From positions 1 through 11,078 of the forward strand of contig CAXSEA010000111.1 of the NCBI GenBank assembly GCA_964235675.1: a DNA stretch of 11,078 bases, read 5' to 3'. This document shows positions 1 to 6,823 of the stretch, in pieces (positions within the stretch are counted from its first letter, which is position 1; each line of letters starts with the position of its first letter). Under the pieces are notes generated by a model. The model did not search any database. It worked only from the letters and a program-made list of their open reading frames with translations, and was not told where the DNA came from. Both the position numbers and the translations under genes were made by a program. Source of the DNA: CAXSEA01 sp964235675 (lineage in GTDB: Bacteria; Armatimonadota; Armatimonadia; Armatimonadales; Capsulimonadaceae).

Positions 1-60
1 CCCCAAAATTGGTTCCGATAATGTATATTATGTAAAATTATCGGGTGGGGGAGCGCTGAA
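1..60. other. AT-rich non-coding edge with nested inverted repeats
   Basis: This stretch lies just downstream of the DUF3667 stop codon. It contains the inverted repeat CCGATAAT (15-22) / ATTATCGG (37-44), a perfect 8-bp stem with a 14-base loop. Inside it is a competing repeat, ATAAT (18-22) / ATTAT (27-31). The outermost bases CCCCA (1-5) and TGGGG (46-50) are also complementary. Read on the minus strand, the 8-bp stem is followed by a short TTTT, so it could be a weak terminator of the DUF3667 gene. It could equally be an operator for a gene beyond the left edge. The composition is much richer in A+T than the neighbouring coding DNA. No reading frame is visible. Confidence 0.4.
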
Positions 61-1476
61 TTAGCCGTAGAATAGAGTTGCCGCAATCGTCAAAACAACT
101 GCGGCAGCCAGTAATCCTAAATAAGTCGCGCCGACAAGCGAAAACTTCAGCAGCGTCTTGAACCAATGCTGCTTGTACACCACCTGCATCGCGGCAAACA
201 TATACACCACCATCACTCCGAACAGCACTACCGAAAGCACGCCTCGCGTTAATATCGAGATCGCCATGGCGATAAACAAAAACGTGTGGTTGTGCAAGGC
301 GAACACCAGATGCTCCACATAGAAGCGACGCGCCCGCAAGTACAGCGGATACATCAGCAGAGCGAAAATCGGGATCAATCCAATCGCCACCTTCGGAGCT
401 AGCGCGTAAAGGCTGTTGCTGAATTCTCCGGGATTGACGCCATACTTGTACAATCGCTCAATCACGCGCTGCCAGAACCGAGTGCTCTTATATGGGTAGC
501 TGCGGTTCGCCTGGAGCGCGTCATAAAGCTGCACCGTCGTTGGCAGGTGGCTCAGAGTGCCGTCGATACTGCCTTGAGGATAAAGCAGCGGCACCTTCTT
601 CCAGTCGCTTGGCGAGCTTGCCCAATCCAGCTCCTGCTGAGTAGCGGCACCCAGCTTCGGCAGCTTGTTCCAGCCCGCCAGCAAAGTCGTCCAATCCTGC
701 CCGCTGACGTTCACTGGAGATGACGACGCTTGTTGCTCGGACATTGGATTGATACTGACGTTCAACCCCTTCAGCTTTGCCTGAGCCGCCGGCGGCAAAG
801 ACGTACCGGCATCATGGATGCTCTCGTTGAGATCGTCTACATCGCTTTGATCAAAAAGCGGCCCTCTACTTTTCGTCTGCTGCAAACCATGGCTGGAGTC
901 GTCAATCCGCGCTTTGGTTTTGGCCTGCTGCTGAGGAGTAAGCGTCAATGAGCCGCTTCCAGCCGAATGGGAGTGAGTCGAGAATTGCGTCGATTGAACA
1001 CTGATTAAACTGTCGCCGCGCCACGACAGCAGCAGGAAAAACAGCACGCTCACCGACAAAAACAGCCGAAAAGGAGCCAGGTAGCTGGCCCGCTTGCCAA
1101 GATTGTATTCGTTCGTCAGGTAGCCGGGCCGAAACAACAGCGGCAGCAGCGTCCGGACAAACTTCGAATCCCATCGCGCGAACTCACTCAGCACGTCCGA
1201 GACGAGCGGCCAAATCGCCGCCCGCTCGTCAACCGCCTCCTGCCCGCAGTTCGCGCAGAAATTGCCCGTCAGCGAATCGCCGCAGTTCAAGCAGTGCGTC
1301 GGCCTAGGAATCTTACGCCGTCGCGGCCGGTGGAACACCCAAGGCCCAGCACTCAGCCGCTGCACGAAGTCGCCGAACGTCAGCCGCGGCTTAGGCTGCG
1401 GCTCTGCCTCCGGCTTCGGCCCTAGCGTCGGCTGCTCGGCCTTTACGTCTTCCATCTCGTTTTGCAGTGTGCTCAT
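61..1476 (-). CDS. DUF3667 family membrane protein with N-terminal zinc ribbon
   Basis: The product is a 471-residue protein of unknown function. A proline-rich N terminus leads to a four-cysteine zinc ribbon (C62, C65, C74, C77, pattern CxNCG...FCxNCGQ). The DUF3667 core follows, including the conserved RTL..L..RPG and NLGKRASYLAP segments (about 108-135) and a first membrane helix (about 134-152). A serine/glutamine-rich, probably extracytoplasmic or disordered insert of about 210 residues comes next. The C-terminal bundle has about four helices (363-381, 397-413, 414-432, 448-468), with the family's histidine-rich YVEHLVFALHNH segment near 386-397. An in-frame ATG at 1512 exists, but only the ATG at 1476 has a Shine-Dalgarno GAGG (9 bases upstream), so the shorter form is preferred. 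The ribbon and C-terminal histidines suggest metal binding, but no reaction is known. It sits 88 bases after cimA and may be separately transcribed. Family assignment is confident; function is unknown. Confidence 0.85.
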   Translation of the reverse strand: MSTLQNEMEDVKAEQPTLGPKPEAEPQPKPRLTFGDFVQRLSAGPWVFHRPRRRKIPRPTHCLNCGDSLTGNFCANCGQEAVDERAAIWPLVSDVLSEFARWDSKFVRTLLPLLFRPGYLTNEYNLGKRASYLAPFRLFLSVSVLFFLLLSWRGDSLISVQSTQFSTHSHSAGSGSLTLTPQQQAKTKARIDDSSHGLQQTKSRGPLFDQSDVDDLNESIHDAGTSLPPAAQAKLKGLNVSINPMSEQQASSSPVNVSGQDWTTLLAGWNKLPKLGAATQQELDWASSPSDWKKVPLLYPQGSIDGTLSHLPTTVQLYDALQANRSYPYKSTRFWQRVIERLYKYGVNPGEFSNSLYALAPKVAIGLIPIFALLMYPLYLRARRFYVEHLVFALHNHTFLFIAMAISILTRGVLSVVLFGVMVVYMFAAMQVVYKQHWFKTLLKFSLVGATYLGLLAAAVVLTIAATLFYG

Positions 1477-1485
1477 GGCGTTTGG

Positions 1486-1489
1486 CCTC
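1486..1489 (-). promoter_or_regulatory. Shine-Dalgarno GAGG that decides the DUF3667 start
   Basis: On the minus strand GAGG lies 9 bases before the ATG at 1476. The in-frame ATG at 1512 has no purine-rich motif at a useful distance. This supports starting the protein at MSTLQNEM rather than 12 residues earlier. Confidence 0.6.
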
Positions 1490-1523
1490 GGACAAAAGCT
1501 GCAAACCGCCATTGGTCGCGCTG

Positions 1524-1529
1524 ATTATC
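1524..1529 (-). promoter_or_regulatory. Possible -10 box (GATAAT) for the DUF3667 gene
   Basis: GATAAT on the minus strand matches the sigma-70 -10 consensus at five of six positions and lies 47 bases before the preferred start. No good -35 hexamer is seen at the normal distance. Instead, the 1539-1555 palindrome occupies the region upstream, which could fit an activator-dependent or repressed promoter. Weak evidence alone. Confidence 0.3.
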
Positions 1530-1538
1530 GAAACAAAT

Positions 1539-1555
1539 TGTGACTCTACGTCACA
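1539..1555. terminator. TGTGAC-N5-GTCACA inverted repeat after cimA (terminator or operator)
   Basis: A perfect 6-bp inverted repeat with a 5-base loop begins 9 bases after the cimA stop codon on the minus strand. There it is followed by AATTTGTTT, the layout of a short intrinsic terminator. The stem is short, with only three G-C pairs per arm, so termination would be partial. The half-sites also resemble CRP/FNR-family operators (TGTGA...TCACA), but with 7 rather than 6 bases between them. It may therefore be a regulator site for the DUF3667 gene instead. Confidence 0.4.
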
Positions 1556-1564
1556 TCATATTTA

Positions 1565-3172
1565 TTATTTATGCCGCAGCAGCCCATACTCCACCGAATC
1601 CACCAGCGCCCGCCAGCTCGCCTCGATAATATTGCCGGAAACGCCCACGGTACTCCAAGTCTGCGCCTTTTCCCCCTGAGCCGCCGTATGCTCCGTGCTT
1701 TCCACGATCGAGCGCACTTTAGCCCCGGTCCCCTCCTGCTGCGTAAGCACGCGCACCTTAAAGTCCGTCAGAGAGATACTCGCCAGATCGGGATAGTGCT
1801 GCGTCAGCGCCTTTCTCAAAGCGGCGTCCAGCGCGTTTACCGGGCCGTCACCCTCCGCCACCGTCAGGTGCTCTACTCCGCCGACGTCGATCTTGAGCGT
1901 GGCCTCCGTAATCGGCTCGGAGTCGTTGCCGCGCTTCTCCACAATTACGCGGTAGCCCTTCAGCGCAAACAGCGGGCGGTACTCTCCCATACACCGCGCG
2001 ACCAGCAGCTCGAACGACGCCTCCGCCCCCTCGAACGAATAACCTTCATGCTCCCGCTCGGCGACAGTCGCCAAAATCTGCCTGACTTCAGGGCTCGATT
2101 TCGTTAGATTGGCGTGGTACTTTCCTAGCTTCTCCAGCATGGTCGAAGAGCCCGACAGCTCGGAGACCAGAATCCGCCGCTCGTTCCCCACTTCAGCCGG
2201 ATCGATGTGCTCGTAGGTCTTGGGATGCTTGCGGATTCCATCCACATGCAGCCCGGCCTTGTGAGCGAACGCCGACCTGCCGACATAAGCCGCATTCGCC
2301 TTCGGCGTGACATTGCTGATTTCGTCGATATAAGCGCTCGTCTCGGCAAGCGTCCCAACAGACGCGATTCCCCTCAGAACGTCCCGTCCCATTTTCAAGG
2401 CCAGCGCCGGGATAATACTGGTCAGGTTCGCGTTGCCGGTCCGCTCGCCGTAGCCGTTCATCGTCCCTTGCACCTGCATCGCCCCCGCCTCTACCGCAAC
2501 CAGGCTGTTGGCGACGCCACACTCGGAATCGTTGTGCGTGTGAATGCCGATACCGACACTCCCTGGAATCATTGCCCTCACCTCTCCAACGATGCGCTGT
2601 ATATCCCAGGGCAGCATGCCGCCGTTCGTATCGCACAAGACGCACACATCGACGCCTTCCGACACCGCCGCATTCAAGCAGGCAACCGCGTATTCCGCGT
2701 TTTCGGTGTAGCCGTCAAAGAAATGCTCCGCATCATAAAACACGGTTTTGCCCTGCGTCTTGAAAAAACGCACGGTGTCCGCGATCATCCGCAGATTCTC
2801 GTCCAGCTCGATCTTCAGCGCTTCCGTCACCTGAAAGTCCCAGCTTTTGCCCACAAAGCAGATCACCGGAGTTTCAGCGTCCAGAAGAGTCTGCAGCATC
2901 GCATCGTCCTCGGCGGCCCGGTGAGGACGCCGCGTGCTGCCGAACGCGGCAAGCCGCGAGTGGCGCAGCCGCTCGCCTTTGATTCGCTCGAAGAACTCGA
3001 TATCTTTAGGATTGCTGCCCGGCCATCCGCCTTCAATATAATCCACGCCGAACGCATCCAGCCGCAGCGCGATCTTTACCTTATCCTCGACACTGAACGA
3101 GATACCCTCGCCCTGCGAGCCGTCTCGAAGCGTGGTGTCATAAATTTCGACGCGTTTTGTTTCAGCTTCCAT
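1565..3172 (-). CDS. cimA: (R)-citramalate synthase, TIGR00977 type
   Basis: This 535-residue cytosolic enzyme is predicted to condense acetyl-CoA and pyruvate into (R)-citramalate, the first step of threonine-independent isoleucine synthesis. It has the HMGL-like TIM barrel of the isopropylmalate synthase superfamily. Features seen are the DTTLRDGSQ signature (12-20), the metal-binding HTHND (H211, H213) and the TMNGYGERTGN motif (about 237-247). The C-terminal LeuA-type regulatory domain spans about 405-530, where isoleucine feedback inhibition would act. The EGGWPGSNPKD segment near 47-57 and the overall length match the TIGR00977 citramalate synthases rather than LeuA, homocitrate synthase or NifV. 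The ATG at 3172 has GGAAG 8 bases upstream. The ATG at 3187 has GGAAG only 3 bases away, so it is less likely. It lies 59 bases downstream of leuB on the same strand. Substrate choice is inferred from family resemblance. Confidence 0.9.
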   Translation of the reverse strand: MEAETKRVEIYDTTLRDGSQGEGISFSVEDKVKIALRLDAFGVDYIEGGWPGSNPKDIEFFERIKGERLRHSRLAAFGSTRRPHRAAEDDAMLQTLLDAETPVICFVGKSWDFQVTEALKIELDENLRMIADTVRFFKTQGKTVFYDAEHFFDGYTENAEYAVACLNAAVSEGVDVCVLCDTNGGMLPWDIQRIVGEVRAMIPGSVGIGIHTHNDSECGVANSLVAVEAGAMQVQGTMNGYGERTGNANLTSIIPALALKMGRDVLRGIASVGTLAETSAYIDEISNVTPKANAAYVGRSAFAHKAGLHVDGIRKHPKTYEHIDPAEVGNERRILVSELSGSSTMLEKLGKYHANLTKSSPEVRQILATVAEREHEGYSFEGAEASFELLVARCMGEYRPLFALKGYRVIVEKRGNDSEPITEATLKIDVGGVEHLTVAEGDGPVNALDAALRKALTQHYPDLASISLTDFKVRVLTQQEGTGAKVRSIVESTEHTAAQGEKAQTWSTVGVSGNIIEASWRALVDSVEYGLLRHK

Positions 3173-3180
3173 GCTTTGAT

Positions 3181-3185
3181 CTTCC
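3181..3185 (-). promoter_or_regulatory. Shine-Dalgarno GGAAG that decides the cimA start
   Basis: GGAAG on the minus strand lies 8 bases before the ATG at 3172. It also lies inside the codons that follow the competing ATG at 3187. The spacing favours the downstream start, which puts the conserved DTTLRDGSQ motif at residue 12. Confidence 0.5.
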
Positions 3186-3231
3186 ATCCGCTTCCACAAT
3201 GAAGCATTTTGTCAGTTGCTATGAGTTTCTA

Positions 3232-4311
3232 TCAGCCGAGCAGATACTTAACTACCCGCTCTCCCATTTCGCTACAGGAGACAACCTTGCTTTCCTCGCC
3301 CGGCGCGGCAATGTCCGCGGTCCGCGCTCCCGATTCGATCACCGCTTCCACGGCAGCTTCCAGTGCGAGCGCGGCGTCGTCGCGTTGAAGCGAATGCCGC
3401 AGCAGCAGCGCGCCGGATAAAATCGTCGCCAGTGGATTCGCTTTCCCCGTCCCCGCGATATCCGGAGCGCTGCCGTGCGACGGCTCGTACAAACCCCGGC
3501 CACCCTGCCCCAGCGATGCCGACGGCAACATTCCTAGCGAGCCCGTCAGCTCCGCCGCCTCATCGGATAGAATGTCCCCAAACAAATTCTCGGCTAGCAA
3601 AACGTCAAACGACTGCGGCGCTTTCACCAGCGCCATCGCCGCCGCGTCCACCAGCAGATGATTCAACGTCACCTCCGGGTACTGCTCGGCGACCTTGGTC
3701 ACCGTCTCCCGCCACAGCCGCGACGTCTCCAAAACATTGGCCTTATCGATACTGGTCAGCATCCGCCTCGGCCGCAGGGCAGCCGCCTTAAACGCCACAT
3801 GCGCGATCCGTTCCACCTCGCCTCGCGAATAGCGGCAGGTATCCACAGCCTCATCCCCGACATAGCTCTTCGGCTCCCCGAAGTACAGCCCTCCCGTCAG
3901 CTCCCGCACCACCAGCATGTCAAACCCGCCCACCACCTTGTCCGCCCGCAACGGGCATGCCTCGGACAACGCCGGGTACAGCCGTGCGGGCCTGAGATTC
4001 GCGAATAAACCGAGCTTCTTCCGCAGCGGCAGCAAAGCCCCGCGCTCCGGCCTCAAATTCGGGTCGGGAATCTTATCGTACTTCGGTCCCCCGACAGCCC
4101 CCAAATAAATCGCGTCCGCCGCCTCGCAAAGCGCCAGCGTCTCCGCTGGAAGAGGATGCCCCACCGCATCGAACGCGGCTCCGCCGATCAGCGCTTCCCG
4201 CAACTCAAGCTCGATCCCGAACTTGCCCGCGCAGACGCTCAGAGCGCGCACGCCCTCCTCCATGATCTCAGGCCCGATCCCGTCCCCTCGCAGCACCGCG
4301 ACAACTGGCAT
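3232..4311 (-). CDS. leuB: 3-isopropylmalate dehydrogenase
   Basis: This 359-residue NAD- and divalent-metal-dependent beta-decarboxylating dehydrogenase oxidises 3-isopropylmalate to 2-oxoisocaproate in leucine synthesis. Family members also act on 3-methylmalate in the citramalate route to isoleucine. The N terminus begins MPVVAVLRGDGIGPE. The catalytic pair is Y143 (in RELTGGLYFGEP) and K190 (in SIDKANVL). The metal-binding aspartates are D222, D246 and D250. The NAD-binding segment EPSHGSAPDIAGTGKANP follows. The spacing of the three aspartates agrees with Thermus LeuB (217, 241, 245). The start at 4311 is set by a strong GAGGGAGA 4-5 bases upstream; the in-frame upstream extension is poorly conserved. 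It lies 29 bases after the DUF58 gene and 59 before cimA. Isocitrate and tartrate dehydrogenases are relatives, but length and motifs fit LeuB better. Confidence 0.95.
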   Translation of the reverse strand: MPVVAVLRGDGIGPEIMEEGVRALSVCAGKFGIELELREALIGGAAFDAVGHPLPAETLALCEAADAIYLGAVGGPKYDKIPDPNLRPERGALLPLRKKLGLFANLRPARLYPALSEACPLRADKVVGGFDMLVVRELTGGLYFGEPKSYVGDEAVDTCRYSRGEVERIAHVAFKAAALRPRRMLTSIDKANVLETSRLWRETVTKVAEQYPEVTLNHLLVDAAAMALVKAPQSFDVLLAENLFGDILSDEAAELTGSLGMLPSASLGQGGRGLYEPSHGSAPDIAGTGKANPLATILSGALLLRHSLQRDDAALALEAAVEAVIESGARTADIAAPGEESKVVSCSEMGERVVKYLLG

Positions 4312-4315
4312 AACG

Positions 4316-4323
4316 TCTCCCTC
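4316..4323 (-). promoter_or_regulatory. Strong Shine-Dalgarno GAGGGAGA for leuB
   Basis: The minus-strand GAGGGAGA ends 4 bases before the ATG at 4311. It fixes that start instead of the in-frame codon 27 bases upstream, which would fall inside the DUF58 stop region. Confidence 0.7.
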
Positions 4324-4340
4324 AATCCGGCGTGCCACGG

Positions 4341-5675
4341 CTAAATCGCCGCCCGCGCCTTTACTTCCATATAGCTGTTGATTAAATCCGCGCTCAACAT
4401 CGCCGGCGGGCTATCCACCGTCCAGATGCCTTTACGCTTCAAAACGCTGATCGCCGCCCGGCGGTCATGCAACGCCTGCATCGCCACCGATTTCTGGTAG
4501 ACTTCGGCCTCCGTCTCAGGCACAAGTTGAGCCGAGTGCACCAAATTGGGGTCGGAGATCGTCACCACGATCGTCTTGTACTGCCGCTCCAGAAGCGACA
4601 TCGCGTTCAGTACCCCGGCCGACGAATCCGGGTCGATCAAGTCGGTAAACAGCACGAACAGCGAGCGCCTGCGCCACCGCGTCGCCACGTCGCTGAACGC
4701 CGCCGCGTAGTCCGACTCAGTCATGCGCGCGTTCACGTTATAAAGCTCGTTCGTAATCCGCGACACCTGCCCCCGGCTCTTCGCGGGCGGCATATAGGCG
4801 CGCGTCTCCGCGTCAAAAACCATCAACCCTACTTTATCGTCCGACCGCGCCGCGAAATAAGCCAGCACCAGAGCCGTGTTCACCACGTAATCCAGCTTCG
4901 TCATCTTACCGATTGGCTGCAGCATCGTCCGCCCGGTATCGATTGCAATAATGACGTTCTGACTCTTCTCCACTTCATACTGCCGCGAAATCAGCTTGTT
5001 CCGGCGCGCCGTCGCCGACCAGTCGATCCGCCGGTACTCATCCCCCGGCACATACTCGCGCAGCGACTCGAATTCGCTGCCCGCCCCGCGCAGCCGAGAG
5101 TTCTTGATTCCCAGCTGCTGCAGCAAGCCGCGACGCGCCAGCAGCTCGAACTTCTCCGTCTCCCGCAGGTTCGGATAGACCTTGACTGGCTCGCCGGCTG
5201 AAAACGGATAAGCCCGCGCGATCAGCCCCAATACTCCATCATACTGGACACTGATATTCCCGAACTCGAAATCGCCCTTCGCCGGAGGATTGACCGCGTA
5301 GGCGTATCCAATTTCCCGCTCATCCGAATTCTTATCCATCTGCAGCCGCTGAGACGCACTCCCCTCAACATCAAACGTGATCGGGGGCTCGTCCCGGACA
5401 AGAACAAAACGTGGCCGCGAGCTGCGTCTCCCGATATACTGCACCGCCACCTGCACCTTGTTCTGAGCGCCAAGCGATAAGCGCGGCTCGACCACGCGAC
5501 GCACTTTCCAGGTCGTCTCCGGCGTGCCGGTCAGAAGCATATCCGTAATCACCAGCGACGCGACGATGGCATCAAAAACGAGCCCGATGATCGCAAATAT
5601 CTGCGACACGGCTGTCAAGACAAAAAGCGCCGCGCCCGCCGCCAATAATGCCACAAGCCGCCAGGTAACACGCAT
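4341..5675 (-). CDS. DUF58 domain protein (von Willebrand A-like), membrane-anchored
   Basis: This is a 444-residue protein of the DUF58 family. Two closely spaced hydrophobic segments at about 6-48 anchor it in the membrane. A beta-rich middle follows, then the DUF58 signature SLREYVPGDEYRRIDW (about 204-219), with W219 followed by the ATARRNKLISRQYE segment. A von Willebrand A-like fold then starts at IAIDTGRTM (D246) and includes a second acidic loop, FTDLID (D345). The metal site is degenerate: DTGRT replaces the classical DxSxS, as is common in this family. DUF58 proteins usually sit beside a MoxR AAA+ ATPase and transglutaminase-like proteins, but none is present here. The start ATG lacks a clear Shine-Dalgarno site. 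It lies 37 bases after the phosphatase gene and 29 before leuB, so co-transcription is likely. Molecular role unknown. Confidence 0.85.
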   Translation of the reverse strand: MRVTWRLVALLAAGAALFVLTAVSQIFAIIGLVFDAIVASLVITDMLLTGTPETTWKVRRVVEPRLSLGAQNKVQVAVQYIGRRSSRPRFVLVRDEPPITFDVEGSASQRLQMDKNSDEREIGYAYAVNPPAKGDFEFGNISVQYDGVLGLIARAYPFSAGEPVKVYPNLRETEKFELLARRGLLQQLGIKNSRLRGAGSEFESLREYVPGDEYRRIDWSATARRNKLISRQYEVEKSQNVIIAIDTGRTMLQPIGKMTKLDYVVNTALVLAYFAARSDDKVGLMVFDAETRAYMPPAKSRGQVSRITNELYNVNARMTESDYAAAFSDVATRWRRRSLFVLFTDLIDPDSSAGVLNAMSLLERQYKTIVVTISDPNLVHSAQLVPETEAEVYQKSVAMQALHDRRAAISVLKRKGIWTVDSPPAMLSADLINSYMEVKARAAI

Positions 5676-5712
5676 ACTGCATTATGGCACAGCTCAAACC
5701 GCCGCAGCCTTA

Positions 5713-6654
5713 TTATCGAACGCGCTCAAAGCCGGCGTTGATCTCGCTAAGCAGCTGAGTATGCAGTTCTAGATTCGACGCGCCGCACATCGTCAGCAAA
5801 TTCGATTCCGACGTATCCAGCAGCGGAACGTCATCAAATCCGTTCCCATTCGCATCGGTCACAACCGCCCCCGCCTCAGAGGCAATCAATGCGGCGGCGG
5901 CGATATCATAGGTGAACAAGCCAATCGCCTTCCCCAACCCTAGCGTCAGCATCTTTTCCCGCGCCGCCGGAATCTCCCGCATCATCCGGTTCCCGATATC
6001 CAGACTTCCCGCCAGCTGCCCCGTCACCAACCGCGTCAGCGAATAAGCCGTCGAGTTGAACACGAAGCAGCCGCCCTTCAGCGACGCCGTATCGACAATC
6101 CCCGCGAGTATCGGCCCGACATACTCAAACGGTCGCGCTACCACTTCAAACGAGACCGGCGCATCCCTCAGCTCATTCAGTTGCAAAAGCTGAAGCGGCT
6201 TCTCGCTGCCATTGGCATTCCAAACGGCCCCCTGCCCGCGCGTGGCGTAAAAATAATCATCCAGCTTCAATTCGGCGACACACCCGTAGCGCACGTCGGC
6301 CATGGTCGGCGAGCCGCCCTTGTAATCCGCCCAAGCCACCGAAACCACGCACTGCTCGAACCCGGCCATAGCGGGACGAGTCCCGTCAATCGGATCGACC
6401 ACCAGCACCGCCTCCGGCTCCTGCTCGCCCAGCACCAATCCGCGATCTTCCGAATAGTACGCCAGCGGCAACCGATGCTCGGCGATATACTCGGCAATCG
6501 CTTCTTCAGCGATCTCGTCGATAGCGAAAGTAGCGTCCCCGCTCGCCGCCGTCCCGGTCACCCGCCGGCTTTGCAATGTGCCCAGATGAGGCCGCACCGT
6601 ATCCCGGATAGACAGAGTCAAATCGATCAAAGTTTGTAAAGCATCCATAAGCAT
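5713..6654 (-). CDS. Inositol monophosphatase family protein
   Basis: This is a 313-residue member of the Li+-sensitive, Mg2+-dependent phosphatase superfamily (inositol monophosphatase, FBPase, PAP phosphatase). Metal ligands are seen as E69-D70 (in YYSEDRG), D87 and D90 in DPIDGT, and D250 in TYDIAAAALIASEAGAVVTD. After DPIDGT the usual N-F segment is replaced by RPAMAGFEQ, and SED replaces the common GEE. It is therefore a divergent branch whose substrate (inositol phosphate, fructose bisphosphate, PAP or other) cannot be told from sequence. The open frame continues upstream to 6930, but that part is the antisense of the tRNA-Ser gene and is not credible protein. The first methionines after the tRNA are at 6654 and 6648. 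Neither has a clear Shine-Dalgarno site, so the exact start is uncertain. It heads the minus-strand run leading to leuB and cimA. Confidence 0.8.
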   Translation of the reverse strand: MLMDALQTLIDLTLSIRDTVRPHLGTLQSRRVTGTAASGDATFAIDEIAEEAIAEYIAEHRLPLAYYSEDRGLVLGEQEPEAVLVVDPIDGTRPAMAGFEQCVVSVAWADYKGGSPTMADVRYGCVAELKLDDYFYATRGQGAVWNANGSEKPLQLLQLNELRDAPVSFEVVARPFEYVGPILAGIVDTASLKGGCFVFNSTAYSLTRLVTGQLAGSLDIGNRMMREIPAAREKMLTLGLGKAIGLFTYDIAAAALIASEAGAVVTDANGNGFDDVPLLDTSESNLLTMCGASNLELHTQLLSEINAGFERVR

Positions 6655-6702
6655 CAGTGTACAACAGCCAACCGCCGTCGCCGCCGCTTTCCACGGGCAA
6701 GG

Positions 6703-6708
6703 TATAAT
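6703..6708 (+). promoter_or_regulatory. Perfect TATAAT -10 box for tRNA-Ser
   Basis: TATAAT lies 22 bases before the first base of the tRNA, giving a predicted short leader of about 15 bases. No recognisable TTGACA -35 hexamer is found 16-18 bases upstream, where the DNA is GC-rich. The 76-base gap between the phosphatase start and the tRNA must also hold the phosphatase promoter on the other strand, unless that promoter lies inside the tRNA gene. Confidence 0.55.
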
Positions 6709-6730
6709 GCAAATCTGACACGAACCTCGC

Positions 6731-6820
6731 GGAGAGGTGCTCGAGTGGTCTATGGGAGCGGTCTTGAAAACCGTCGCGGGGGAAACTTCGCCGTGGGTTC
6801 GAATCCCACCCTCTCCGCCA
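6731..6820 (+). tRNA. tRNA-Ser (anticodon UGA), CCA encoded
   Basis: This is a 90-base class II tRNA. The acceptor stem is GGAGAGG (6731-6737) with CCTCTCC (6810-6816), then discriminator G6817 and an encoded CCA (6818-6820). The anticodon arm is GCGGT-CTTGAAA-ACCGT with anticodon TGA at 6765-6767, reading UCA and probably other UCN codons by wobble. The long variable arm typical of serine tRNAs folds as GCGGGG-GAAA-CTTCGC with a GAAA tetraloop. The T arm is GTGGG-TTCGAAT-CCCAC (6793-6809). It is divergent from the phosphatase gene and convergent with clpC. No duplicated tRNA 3' end is seen nearby, so there is no sign of an integrated element. Confidence 0.97.
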
Positions 6821-6823
6821 AAC

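Noticed and set aside
2207..3202. 331-codon open frame on the plus strand, opposite cimA
   Set aside because: It is fully antisense to a strongly conserved gene. Its product is rich in R, H, P and A with no recognisable domain, the usual by-product of GC-rich wobble positions.
4467..5201. 244-codon open frame on the plus strand, opposite the DUF58 gene
   Set aside because: The translation is low-complexity, arginine/histidine-rich and has no family resemblance; it is a shadow of the DUF58 gene.
6731..6820. tRNA-Ser as an attachment site for an integrated element
   Set aside because: No second copy of the tRNA 3' end, no integrase and no foreign-looking genes are present on either side.
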